Origin: JANLQX01 sp043775075
GTDB taxonomy: Bacteria; Actinomycetota; Acidimicrobiia; Acidimicrobiales; JANYDT01
Direction: 5' to 3'
DNA length: 47,182 nt
Assembly: GCA_043775075.1 (NCBI GenBank)
Contig: JAYVSS010000230.1
Coordinates: forward strand, 1 to 47,182
Below the pieces are notes generated by a model. The model ran no database searches. It was not told the DNA's origin and saw only the letters and a list, made by a program, of their open reading frames with translations. Of the stretch, positions 24,680 to 33,268 are shown one piece after another; position 1 is the stretch's first letter, and each line of letters begins with the position of its first letter. Position numbers and translations under genes: made by a program.

Positions 24680-26467
24680 CTACGGCAGCGCCAGGATGGT
24701 GACAGTTCCTTCGTGGCCGTTCACTGAGATCGTGGCGCCGGTTGGTATGCGCCGGGTGGCGTCGGCGATCGACGGCACGCACGGAATGCCGAGCTCGCGG
24801 CTGACGATCACCGCGTGCGTACCAACCGCACCAACATTCACGACCACCGCAGACACGGCGAGGAAGAGTGGTGTCCACGACGGGTCGGTGTTTGGAGCGA
24901 TGAGAATGTCGCCGGGTCCGATGTGTTCGAGGTCTTCGACTGAGACGAGCACTTTCGCGACTCCCGTCGCCACTCCGGGCGAACCGGCGACACCCCTAAG
25001 CACATCACCTACGGCGACAGGAACGGCGGCGACGGCTCCCTTACGCGCCCAGGACGAGAGCGGCTCGGCGGCAACGTCGACGATGTAGGGCGGCTCCAAT
25101 TCGTACAAAGCGAGGTAGTCCAGCTCTCGCTCCACCAAGACGGCGCCGAACTGCGCCGGGTTTTCGATGAACGACTCGACCTCTTCATCGGTGAGCATAT
25201 ACATCTGCCGAGCATCAGTGAGGTAGCCGAGATCGACCATACGCCGACCAATTTCGTCGAAGCACATACGAATTTCATGAAGCGCTCGAATGTTGTTGGT
25301 CTTGCAGCGCTCGCGAGCAGCCATGAACACCGCCGCTGAGTTGAGGCCTATGTTCAATCCCCCGAGCGCCTCGGCATTGCCGGCGAACATCGTCTCGAGT
25401 TCGGCCGTGAGCCGAAATCGTTCTGCTGCGACACGGGCCTCACCGACCACCGGATCGGCGGCGTCGTCGTTACCCCGGAGGCGGTCGATGGCCGAGAACA
25501 ACAGTTCCGGGTTCGTCTCGTACGACCGGCTGTACAGGTCCCACTCGTTCGGGCCACGGGCACCGTGCAGGTACTGAAACTCGTCGACCGCCAACACGAA
25601 TGCCCGGACCTCTTCGTCGTCGGTGCTCGCCCGCAGTCGTCCGTTCAGGCCGGACTGCCCATCATCGAACATCGTCGATACCGACGCCGAAGCGCGGGCA
25701 AGGCGCGATAACCTCCAGATGGCAGTGGCAATTTCTGCCGAATCCACGCCGTGAATTCCCGAAAGAAGTTTGGTGACCATAGATGGATCAACGTCGGCCG
25801 TAAGTGCAGCGAGTATTCCCGGCCCCACCGACGCTCCTAGCGATGCAACGACGTGCTGAGCAAACATCGCGACCATGTGTGGCTGGATGGAACGGGCCCG
25901 TCCGATCAGCTGGACGAGGGACTGCGTCGAGAGATCCGGTCGGCTATCGCGCAACGCCTTGGCATCGACCTTCTGGCGATCAATGGCTGGAACCGATGTC
26001 GTGGACATGATCCATCCCATCGTCTTCGTGAGTTTCTCGGTATGGCGAGGAGAGGTGTGCCAGTCCTGCTCGACATAGGCAGGAACGGCGGATGGGTCGT
26101 CGAAGTAGGCGTTGTCAACGGCCTGCCAACCAGCCCCCGACCTCACGCCAAACAGTCGCGACTGGGTGAGGGAATTGTAGAAATAGCCGCCAAAGAGTCC
26201 GAATGTTTCTGGCCTTTCCGCGTCGTATTCGTCGGCATCAAATACCCCCATATTCACGAAACCATCTCGACATCCGAGCACCACGCCGTTTTCCCATCCG
26301 AACGACCAGCCCAGTGGACTCACTGGGTCGGACAACACCTCTCCGGCGTTGCCCCGGGTATAGCCGGGGAACCGGGTCGTAGGGGTGCGGTCGGTGATGT
26401 AGCGGTCGCCAAGCATGCACGGGCTCCTCTGGGTCCAGAACGGACCGGACGTTCCCGGCCGCGTCAC
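24680..26467 (-). CDS. PEP-utilising enzyme without an ATP-grasp domain
   Basis: A 595-residue protein with the middle and C-terminal parts of PEP-synthase/rifampin-phosphotransferase-type enzymes. FPGYTRGNAGEV near residues 33-44 and a long helical central region match the middle domain. The C-terminus is the swivelling phosphohistidine domain: NTDPSWTPLF, then VGAVGTHAVIVSRELG with the probable phosphorylated H551, then IPCV. The N-terminal ATP-grasp domain that would phosphorylate this histidine is absent and no such gene is in the window, so a separate partner subunit is expected, as in phenylphosphate-synthase-type systems. The start may be GTG 26467 or ATG 26416. Substrate unknown. Confidence 0.8.
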   Translation of the reverse strand: MTRPGTSGPFWTQRSPCMLGDRYITDRTPTTRFPGYTRGNAGEVLSDPVSPLGWSFGWENGVVLGCRDGFVNMGVFDADEYDAERPETFGLFGGYFYNSLTQSRLFGVRSGAGWQAVDNAYFDDPSAVPAYVEQDWHTSPRHTEKLTKTMGWIMSTTSVPAIDRQKVDAKALRDSRPDLSTQSLVQLIGRARSIQPHMVAMFAQHVVASLGASVGPGILAALTADVDPSMVTKLLSGIHGVDSAEIATAIWRLSRLARASASVSTMFDDGQSGLNGRLRASTDDEEVRAFVLAVDEFQYLHGARGPNEWDLYSRSYETNPELLFSAIDRLRGNDDAADPVVGEARVAAERFRLTAELETMFAGNAEALGGLNIGLNSAAVFMAARERCKTNNIRALHEIRMCFDEIGRRMVDLGYLTDARQMYMLTDEEVESFIENPAQFGAVLVERELDYLALYELEPPYIVDVAAEPLSSWARKGAVAAVPVAVGDVLRGVAGSPGVATGVAKVLVSVEDLEHIGPGDILIAPNTDPSWTPLFLAVSAVVVNVGAVGTHAVIVSRELGIPCVPSIADATRRIPTGATISVNGHEGTVTILALP

Positions 26468-26516
26468 AGCACCCTGAAGCTAGCCGGATGATTTTCGCCG
26501 CGCTCGGGCGACACGG

Positions 26517-26640
26517 TCAAGCCTGATTAGCTGACGGCTCGCAGCGGTCCATGACCTCGTCGATCACGCCATAGTCGCATGCCTCCGAAGCGGAGAGCAC
26601 TGGCTCCCGATGAACCGGCGCCTTGTCGCCGTGACAAAAG
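26517..26640 (-). pseudogene. C-terminal remnant resembling ClpP protease
   Basis: A minus-strand frame ending at the TGA 26517-26519 reads HREPVLSASEACDYGVIDEV followed by a short tail. This resembles the end of ClpP, where F-x-(T/S)-A-x-EA-x-(E/D)YG-(L/I)-(V/I)D-(E/K)V is conserved. The catalytic Ser and His regions are missing and upstream sequence belongs to the EamA gene, so only a fragment survives. The match is short; a chance or crotonase-type resemblance cannot be excluded. Confidence 0.45.
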
Positions 26641-26680
26641 CATGTGAGCCGCGGCTGACTACGTGGCACGGATGAGGCGC

Positions 26681-27733
26681 TCAGTGTTCGTGAATGTGGT
26701 GCTCGTCAGGAGTGTGGTCGTGGTCATGGCGTGTTGTGGCGTGGGTATGGCTGCCAGCGTGGGCGTCGTCATCATCGGACGCCAAGTCTGAGCCGGCGAC
26801 ATGCAGGTGGTGGACGTCGGCGTGGACGTGCCGATGGGCGTGAGCCAGCGCGACGTGCACGTGCTCATGCCGATGTCGTTCGGTCAGGTGGATTGCCAGG
26901 CCAATGGCCATCAGTCCGACAGCAGGCACGAACATGCGTCCTACTGGTTCTCTGAGCCAGACCAGCGCTATCCCCGCACCAAAAAATGGAGCTGCGGCGT
27001 AGTACGCGCCCGTGCGTGCAATACCAAGTACACGTAGTGCTTTGATGTAGAGAACGAGGGACAGGCCGTAGCCAAAGAACCCGAGCACGACGGCCCCGGC
27101 AATGATGCTTGGGCGGGGTAGGTGACCACCGGCGGCGAGGCCGATGCCGAGGTTCGCCGCCCCGGCGAAGACTCCCTTCACTGCGCCAACCTGCCTCGGA
27201 TCACGTAGACCCAACGGGCGCGTGGCGACGTTATCTACGCCCCAGCATGCGCACGCCCCAACAATTGCCAGCGCGCCGGCGGTGATGGCGAAACCACCAC
27301 TCGGATTTATCGAGAGCAACATTCCGCCGGCGACGATGATCATCATCGCAATCACGATGCGGCGGTCGGCGTGCTCCTTCACCACGAGCCACGCGCCAAG
27401 TGCAGTGAAGACCGCTTCGAGATTGAGCAGCAGCGCAGCGGTGGCCGCCGGCGTCGTGCGCAAGCCGATCATCAGGAGCAGGGGACCGAGCATGCCGCCG
27501 AACACGACGGCAAGAAGCAGCGGACCGCGATCGGTCTTCTGCAGCGAAGTTTCGCGATCGCCGGACGGCAGGAGGCGCAGGGTCGCAGCCAACCCGAGCC
27601 CGCTGCCGAGATAGAGAAGTCCGGCGAAGACCTGCGGCGAGGCCCCAGTGCCAAGTCTCTTGGCAAACGGCGTCGAGCATCCAAACACCATCGCCGCCCC
27701 GAACGCATACCCCACCCCGGCCCGAACTCTCAC
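26681..27733 (-). CDS. EamA/DMT transporter with a histidine-rich tail
   Basis: A 350-residue drug/metabolite transporter-family protein with about ten membrane segments in two EamA repeats. The last 65 or so residues are a cytosolic or external tail packed with His-x-His and Asp (HRHEHVHVALAHAHRHVHAD, ending HDHDHTPDEHHIHEH), which should bind transition metals such as nickel, zinc or cobalt. Similar tails occur in other EamA proteins, so the feature is family-typical. The GTG at 27733 is chosen; a TTG at 27766 would add 11 polar residues. Whether it moves metal, a metal chelate or a metabolite is not decided by sequence. Confidence 0.83.
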   Translation of the reverse strand: MRVRAGVGYAFGAAMVFGCSTPFAKRLGTGASPQVFAGLLYLGSGLGLAATLRLLPSGDRETSLQKTDRGPLLLAVVFGGMLGPLLLMIGLRTTPAATAALLLNLEAVFTALGAWLVVKEHADRRIVIAMMIIVAGGMLLSINPSGGFAITAGALAIVGACACWGVDNVATRPLGLRDPRQVGAVKGVFAGAANLGIGLAAGGHLPRPSIIAGAVVLGFFGYGLSLVLYIKALRVLGIARTGAYYAAAPFFGAGIALVWLREPVGRMFVPAVGLMAIGLAIHLTERHRHEHVHVALAHAHRHVHADVHHLHVAGSDLASDDDDAHAGSHTHATTRHDHDHTPDEHHIHEH

Positions 27734-27880
27734 CGAACCGAACCTAGCGGTCTGCGTTCGAAACAACCAGCGCGCCGACGCTTCGTATCGGTGTTAGTTG
27801 TCGCCAGAATCTCGGCGCACCGACGCCCTGGTTGTATCTGAATCAGATCACTAGCGGTCTGTCTGGGGAACCCCGAGTTG

Positions 27881-28558
27881 TCAGTGGGGCGCGGCGCTGC
27901 CGGTGAGGGTTTCGAACAGTCGCACGATGTCGGGTGCGAGGTCGTAACCGTCGACGACCAGGGGACCGAGGGCGCGTAGACGGTCGGCTGGCAGGTCGTC
28001 AGTTGGCATCGTTCGGTCGCTTGCTGGCCAGGTGAGCGAGGATTGATTGGCCCTGCCGAAGAAGGCCGCGGCGTCAATGGGCGCAGCAGGCCGGCGCAAT
28101 GCGCTGGCCCAGACCGGTGCGACCGTTTCCAAGGCCGCCGACGTTGGCGCCGGCGCAGTGCCGCTGGACCGGGGCGAACTCGTCGTCGTCCTTAACCCGA
28201 GGAACCGGGCAAGGAGTTCGGGGTCGTCGTCGAGCCTCTCGGCCAGTTCGAGGGTGACGGCCACGGCGTGCTTGCACGGATCGCCCCAGTCAGGACACGA
28301 ACAGCGAAACTCCAGTTGGGACGGAGAACCAGGGAGGGCGCCGTCGGCCTTGGAAACGATCTCCACGACGTACGGCGCATGGCGGCTCCCCTGTACGGAT
28401 CCGTTCGCCCGTGAGGGGGAAATAGAAAGCGCAGTTACCATCCCGCGCTCCATGAGCTCGGCACCACGTAGGAACCGGGTCGAATCGCTTCGTTCGCCAA
28501 CGGCCCGACCTAGTGCCATGGTGGCCGGGCCCACACTGGCATTTCGAGGCGACGTCAT
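27881..28558 (-). CDS. SWIM zinc finger protein
   Basis: A 225-residue protein with a SWIM zinc finger (C-x-C-x(n)-C-x-H) in FRCSCPDWGDPCKHAVAV, close to residues 100-117. SWIM fingers bind DNA or proteins. The ATG overlaps the stop of the upstream SNF2 helicase gene (ATGA). The SNF2-SWIM pairing is common in bacteria and indicates a shared, still poorly understood role in DNA transactions. The C-terminal half is Ala/Pro-rich without a recognised domain. Confidence 0.88.
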   Translation of the reverse strand: MTSPRNASVGPATMALGRAVGERSDSTRFLRGAELMERGMVTALSISPSRANGSVQGSRHAPYVVEIVSKADGALPGSPSQLEFRCSCPDWGDPCKHAVAVTLELAERLDDDPELLARFLGLRTTTSSPRSSGTAPAPTSAALETVAPVWASALRRPAAPIDAAAFFGRANQSSLTWPASDRTMPTDDLPADRLRALGPLVVDGYDLAPDIVRLFETLTGSAAPH

Positions 28559-31488
28559 TGGGCGCTCAGGGCGAGGAGTTGGCGGATGTCGTCGGTTGAC
28601 AATTCAGTGATCCACGCCTCGCTGCCGCCGAGCACGTGGTCAGCGAGGTCGCGTTTCTCGGCGATCAACGTATCGATGCGTTCTTCGATCGTGCCGCGCG
28701 TCGCCAGCTTGTGTACGAACACCGTCGACGTCTGTCCGATGCGCCAGGCCCGATCACTCGCCTGGTCCTCCACCGCGGGATTCCACCAGCGATCGATATG
28801 AATCACCTGGCTGGCGGCGGTCAGATTTAGTCCGCTGCCGCCGGCCTTGAGACTGACCAAGAGTAACGGCACCCGACCGCCTTGAAACTCGGCCACCATC
28901 GCGTCGCGACGCTTCTTGCCGATGGCGCCGTACAAGAACGGCACCATTATGCCGAGACGAGTGGTGAGATGGCGCTGCACCAGGTGACCCATCTCCACGT
29001 ACTGCGTGAAGGCAATCACCTGTTCGTCTGCGTCAAACGCGTTGTCAAGTAGTTCGTCGAGCCTGGCCAGCTTGCCGCTTCGGCCCTCCAGCCGACCGCC
29101 GTCGCCGAGGTAATGCACGGGGTGATTGCAGATCTGCTTCAGCTTGGTGATGGTCGTGACGATGGCCGCCCGACGGCTCATGCCATCGAGGCTGGGCAGC
29201 CGTTCGAGCAACTTGTTGGTGACGGCTCGATACAGGGAAGCCTGCTCACGTGTGAGGGTCGCCCATGCGGTTGCCTCAATCTTGTCCGGGAGTTCGGGCA
29301 CGAGGGTTTTGTCGGTCTTCGATCGGCGCAGCAGGAACGGGCCGATGACCGTGCGAAGACGTTTCGTCGCCGCCTCGTCGCGCTCGCGTTCAATGGGTCG
29401 GGCCACGTTCTGACGAAACTTCTCGCTCGATCCCAAGACGCCGGGATTCACCAGGTCCATGACCGCCCACAGGTCGGCGAGCCTGTTCTCCACCGGGGTG
29501 CCCGTGAGCGCAATGCGCTGCGCCGCCGGAATGCGACGAATTGCCTTCGCCGCGTTCGTACGTGCGTTCTTAAGGTTTTGCGCCTCGTCGATTACTACGC
29601 GCGCCCATGAACACTCGGCCAGCACGTCCACGTCTCTCGTGGCCGTGGCGAAGGTCGTGATGACCATGTCCATGTTTTGCATCCAGTCAGCGAAGCCTTC
29701 GTTGGCGTTTCGACCGTCGCCGTGGTGCACGCCGACGCGTAGGTGCGGGACGAATCGGTCCGCTTCCGTTTCCCAGTTGTGTACAACGCTAAGTGGACAT
29801 ATCACCAAGGTCGGACCCGTTCCTTCATGGGCAATGAGGGCAAGCAATTGCGCCGTCTTTCCGAGGCCCATGTCGTCGGCGAGCACGCCACCCAGCCCGA
29901 GCCGCGAGAGGAACGCCATCCATCCGACACCACGTTGCTGATAGGGACGCAACGTGCCGACGAACCCCGCCGGATGCTCGATAGGCACAAGCTGATCATC
30001 GGGCAGGCCGGTGAGAAGGTCGCCCGCCCAGTCCGTGCCGCTCAACTCGGCGTCGGTACTGGCGGCGAGCGCGAGTAGTTCCGTAGCGTCGGCGACTGGC
30101 GTGTCTCGCCGCAAACGCATGACCCCGGCGAGGGCCCGGGCCACATCCGCTCGGTCGATCACGGACCAGCGACCGCGAACGTTGACCACGTCGAACTTGG
30201 CGTTGGCTAGACGATCCAGTTCGGCTTCGGTGAGGACAACGTCGCCCAGAGCGACCGTCCAGTTGATGCTGACCAAAGCCTTGGCCGTGAGACCGGCGCC
30301 GACGAGCGGAGCTTCGGTCGGCGTGGCCCTCCCGACTGTTCGCGCCCGGGACGTTCGGGTCCACCAGGCTGGGAGTTGGACAACCATGGCGCTCGACGAA
30401 ATGGCGTCGAGGTCGTGGTGGACGACCTGCAAAACCTGTTCGAGCGAGAGGGTGGCGAGGCTTGGTGAGGTGGTGTCGAACACATCGCCGAGGGTGGGTG
30501 ACGTTGTTCGCAGACGTTGGCTGGCAAACCGGAGCGCCGCTTGGGCGGCAGGCACGTCGGTGAGTAGCGGAGCGTGGCGCTTCGGGCTCCACACGAAAGC
30601 GGCGGCAATGTAGAGACTCGGATCGCTGTTCGGGGCGATGAACAATTCGGCCGTCCATGCGCCTTCGCTGGCGTCGGCTTTGGTGTCGACTCCTTCAGTC
30701 TCGTCTCCTTCAGTCTCGTCGACCGTCGTGGTGTCGCTCGGTTCGTCAGGGTCGACCGGTTCGAGGCGGATGAACACGGTGTAGTCGGCGAATGGTGATC
30801 GCGCCGTCAATGCCCCGGCCCAGCGGTTGAGCTCGTCAGCTACGACGCTGAGCGCGGCTCGCTCGTCTTGGCCGTTCGCGACGACTGCCGGGCCAGTCGT
30901 AAGCGCGCTCAGCAAGCGTCGCGTGACGACGGCAACCGGTCGACGATCACGGCTCGGCGGACCGCCAGCCTCGGCCTCCCACAGCCTTACGTGGGCGACG
31001 TCGTCAACGAACTCGGTAACGAGCCTCGACGTGAGTTGCCACGGCTGCGCGTTGGGATGAAGCGCGCCGAACACAGGGGGCATCGACTCGGTCAACGCCC
31101 TGAGGTGGCCGGTGGTGACATCGTCAACCATCGGTATCCAGCGTGCAACCCCGGATGTGGCGATGACACTCGGCACCACCTGACCAGCATCGACCAGCGT
31201 GCCGGCAAACGCCGCCACCGTGGCGCACCACGCTAACGACGCACTCAGCGTCTTCCACGGCACCCACGTCTGGACGAGAAATGCGTCGGCCGCAGCGGCG
31301 ATCGGCACCGCCGCGCCATACACGGTGGCGACATCACGCCGACCGGGAATGTGCAAGGTTTTCTCCAGGCGCGGGAGGTCTCGACCAAACAACTTTGACG
31401 CCAGCGAGTGCGTTCGCTCCGCCGTCAACGCCCGGTCATGCCACCCAATCACGGCTAGTTGCCCGTGGTCCCACGCCATATGCAGCAC
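28555..31488 (-). CDS. SNF2-family DEAD/DEAH helicase
   Basis: A 977-residue Swi2/Snf2-type ATPase that translocates on double-stranded DNA. The N-terminal 450 residues are the bacterial SNF2-associated region with an acidic Asp/Glu/Thr linker. The motor follows: Walker A DDMGLGKTAQ (about 535), DEAQ Walker B (about 631), LTGTPVENRLADLW (motif III) and QASDRAWRIGQ (motif VI). A perfect 15-bp tandem duplication at 30691-30720 encodes DETEG twice in the linker. The gene overlaps the SWIM gene. It is divergent from the APH-like kinase, with the left copy of a dispersed repeat between them. The start could be a few codons downstream (second Met). Confidence 0.92.
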   Translation of the reverse strand: MLHMAWDHGQLAVIGWHDRALTAERTHSLASKLFGRDLPRLEKTLHIPGRRDVATVYGAAVPIAAAADAFLVQTWVPWKTLSASLAWCATVAAFAGTLVDAGQVVPSVIATSGVARWIPMVDDVTTGHLRALTESMPPVFGALHPNAQPWQLTSRLVTEFVDDVAHVRLWEAEAGGPPSRDRRPVAVVTRRLLSALTTGPAVVANGQDERAALSVVADELNRWAGALTARSPFADYTVFIRLEPVDPDEPSDTTTVDETEGDETEGVDTKADASEGAWTAELFIAPNSDPSLYIAAAFVWSPKRHAPLLTDVPAAQAALRFASQRLRTTSPTLGDVFDTTSPSLATLSLEQVLQVVHHDLDAISSSAMVVQLPAWWTRTSRARTVGRATPTEAPLVGAGLTAKALVSINWTVALGDVVLTEAELDRLANAKFDVVNVRGRWSVIDRADVARALAGVMRLRRDTPVADATELLALAASTDAELSGTDWAGDLLTGLPDDQLVPIEHPAGFVGTLRPYQQRGVGWMAFLSRLGLGGVLADDMGLGKTAQLLALIAHEGTGPTLVICPLSVVHNWETEADRFVPHLRVGVHHGDGRNANEGFADWMQNMDMVITTFATATRDVDVLAECSWARVVIDEAQNLKNARTNAAKAIRRIPAAQRIALTGTPVENRLADLWAVMDLVNPGVLGSSEKFRQNVARPIERERDEAATKRLRTVIGPFLLRRSKTDKTLVPELPDKIEATAWATLTREQASLYRAVTNKLLERLPSLDGMSRRAAIVTTITKLKQICNHPVHYLGDGGRLEGRSGKLARLDELLDNAFDADEQVIAFTQYVEMGHLVQRHLTTRLGIMVPFLYGAIGKKRRDAMVAEFQGGRVPLLLVSLKAGGSGLNLTAASQVIHIDRWWNPAVEDQASDRAWRIGQTSTVFVHKLATRGTIEERIDTLIAEKRDLADHVLGGSEAWITELSTDDIRQLLALSAQ
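30691..30720. repeat. Perfect 15-bp tandem duplication inside the SNF2 gene
   Basis: TCCTTCAGTCTCGTC occurs twice in a row (30691-30705, 30706-30720). In frame it adds one copy of DETEG to an acidic linker. Confidence 0.9.
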
Positions 31489-31556
31489 AGGCGGCGAGGC
31501 TACTCGGGGTGTTTCATTCCCTCCGCCGGGACGCCACGGCCCCCCGACGGCCTGCG

Positions 31557-31660
31557 GTCGACCTGGACTACTTCGCGTCCACCTGGACTACTTCGCGTCC
31601 ACCTGGACTATTTCGCGTCGCCGCGTCCTGGTCCCGGTCGATGTATTCCAGTCCAGTTCG
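31557..31660. repeat. Left copy of a dispersed element with three 20-bp units
   Basis: Three 20-bp units of the type ACCTGGACTACTTCGCGTCC lie in tandem (31561-31620), each carrying the near-dyad GTCCA-CC-TGGAC at its boundary. A further 40 bp ends in CCAGTCCAGTTCG, an inverted match to the unit core. From 31577 to 31660 it aligns without gaps to 39278-39361 with about 64 of 84 bases identical by eye. It sits between the divergent SNF2 and APH-like genes. Confidence 0.75.
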
Positions 31661-31680
31661 ATACTCGTTAGGGTGACAAC

Positions 31681-32460
31681 GTGAGCGACCCACAGATGCC
31701 CCGTCGGTTCACTGCCCTCGGGCCGCTTCTCGCCTCCGGTACCCGGTCGACCGTTCACGCCTGGGACGACGGGGTAGTGGCGAAGGTGCCGAAGGACTCC
31801 ACCCCCGAAGGCTGGATTCGCGCCGAGGCTGGATACGTGGCCGCGGTGCATCAGTGTGGGGCCCCGGCCCCTCGCTTCATCGAGATCACCACGTTGAACG
31901 ATCGCGAGATTGCGCTGTACGAACGCATCGAAGGGACCTCACTATGGGACGAGTTGCGAGCGTCACCCTTGCGGGCGACGGAAATCGGCCGGCAATTGGC
32001 CCAGATCCATGCAGGTTTGTTGGCGATGTCCGGTCCGATGGCCCTTCCCCTACAGTGCACACGCGTGCGCAGCAAGATCCGCAATGCGATGGCGCACAAA
32101 CTGATTGTCGCTTCCGTTGATCTGCCGGAACTGAGCACGAAACCGATGATGCTCTGCCACGGTGATCTCCACCCGAAGAACATTCTGATGAGTCCGAACG
32201 GTCCAATCGTCGTTGATTGGTTCGACGCTTCCCGTGGTATTGCGGCCGCCGATATTGCTAGAACGCTTGTTCTTCTGCATGGATCCGAAGTCGAAACGCT
32301 CCCGGATCATCTCCACGGCGTTACCCGCGAAACCCTGCGAGTGGTCCGGGCGGCGTACCTGGCCTACATCACTACGCTGTGCGACGTCTCGCCGAGTGCT
32401 CTCGACCGGTGGACGCCGCTCCAGATTGCCGCCCAAGCCGGCGAACTTATCGGCGCATAG
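31681..32460 (+). CDS. APH/choline-kinase-like phosphotransferase
   Basis: A 259-residue kinase-like protein of the aminoglycoside phosphotransferase superfamily, which phosphorylates small hydroxyl compounds with ATP. The catalytic loop is CHGDLHPKNIL and the metal-binding DFG-equivalent is VVDWFDASRG; the Lys of the N-lobe is in VVAKVP. The family includes antibiotic-resistance enzymes but also choline, sugar and homoserine kinases. Lying at the edge of a polyol/sugar cassette, a metabolic substrate is more likely than an aminoglycoside. The start is a GTG. Its 3' end overlaps the convergent inositol-monophosphatase-like gene by 14 bp. Confidence 0.8.
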   Translation: MSDPQMPRRFTALGPLLASGTRSTVHAWDDGVVAKVPKDSTPEGWIRAEAGYVAAVHQCGAPAPRFIEITTLNDREIALYERIEGTSLWDELRASPLRATEIGRQLAQIHAGLLAMSGPMALPLQCTRVRSKIRNAMAHKLIVASVDLPELSTKPMMLCHGDLHPKNILMSPNGPIVVDWFDASRGIAAADIARTLVLLHGSEVETLPDHLHGVTRETLRVVRAAYLAYITTLCDVSPSALDRWTPLQIAAQAGELIGA

Positions 32461-33268
32461 CGTCAGTAGTTCGCGGCACGATTCGCACGGCGTCGGCAAT
32501 GTCGGCGAAGAGGGCGGAGGACGTGGCCAAGACGAGATCGTTGTTTTCCGGGCATGGGTACTCCACGCTCGCACCAGCCTCGGCGGCGATGAGAGTCCCT
32601 GCCGCCCAGTCCCACAACTTGATGTCACGCTCGAAGTATCCATCTGCCCGGCCATCGGCAACCCAGCAAAGTTGCAGTGCGGCCGACCCGAAGCAGCGGA
32701 TGTCACGCACCGTCGGGATCAGCGAGGCAACGATGCTTCCTTGCAGCGTCCGCAGGCGAGGGGTATACGAAAAGCCGGTGGTGAGAAGCGCCTGAGAGAG
32801 GATCGCGCAACCCGACGTGGTGATCAACGCTCCGTCACGTCGTGCCCCTCCGTCCAGGCATGCCGAATATGTCTGTTGAAACAGCACGTCGACAACGGCT
32901 CCGGCGACGATGTGACCGTCGACCGCTGCAGCGATGCTTATAGAGAAAATAGGAAGCGCGTACAGAAAGTTAACGGTGCCATCCAGTGGATCGATGATCC
33001 ACTGCAACCGGCTCGACGATTGTCGGGTACCGCTTTCCTCGCCGATGATGCCTGCGTTTGGGGTCGCTGCGTCGAGGTGCGAAACGATGAGGCGTTCACT
33101 CGCCACATCGGTCTCCGTCACCACATCGGTGGCCGAACTCTTCGTCCCCAACGCAACTGCACGGCCATAGCCATCCCGCACTAGATCGGCGGCGGCTTGC
33201 GCTGCCTCAATGGCGATGTGTTCGAGCTCCGGCCGCGTCGGAATTGCGTCGTTCTCATTCTCATGCAC
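32447..33268 (-). CDS. Inositol monophosphatase-family phosphatase
   Basis: A 273-residue magnesium-dependent phosphatase of the inositol monophosphatase/FBPase/CysQ fold. Metal motifs are present: GEESG, then WIIDPLDGTVNF, then WDWAAGTLIAAEAGA-like near the end (KLWDWAAGT). The GTG start at 33268 overlaps the stop of the DeoR gene, so it is the distal gene of an MDH-DeoR-phosphatase run on the minus strand. A much longer in-frame start inside the DeoR gene is rejected because that part is DeoR coding in another frame. In context it may remove phosphate from a sugar or polyol phosphate; histidinol phosphate or PAP are other family substrates. Confidence 0.88.
   Translation of the reverse strand: MHENENDAIPTRPELEHIAIEAAQAAADLVRDGYGRAVALGTKSSATDVVTETDVASERLIVSHLDAATPNAGIIGEESGTRQSSSRLQWIIDPLDGTVNFLYALPIFSISIAAAVDGHIVAGAVVDVLFQQTYSACLDGGARRDGALITTSGCAILSQALLTTGFSYTPRLRTLQGSIVASLIPTVRDIRCFGSAALQLCWVADGRADGYFERDIKLWDWAAGTLIAAEAGASVEYPCPENNDLVLATSSALFADIADAVRIVPRTTDAMRR

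Noticed and set aside
26681..26890. His-rich tail of the EamA transporter as a novel metal-binding fusion
   Set aside because: Comparable His/Asp-rich tails are known on related EamA proteins, so it is family-typical rather than new.
31557..31660. Short regularly spaced repeats, considered as a CRISPR array
   Set aside because: The units are strictly tandem at 20 bp with no unique spacers, only two to three copies per locus, and no cas genes are nearby.
31199..31684. Plus-strand open frame across the left repeat
   Set aside because: Its first half is antisense to the SNF2 gene, and the 20-bp period cannot keep one protein repeat in frame.
31681..32460. Aminoglycoside resistance gene
   Set aside because: Only superfamily motifs are visible; the metabolic neighbourhood argues for another substrate.
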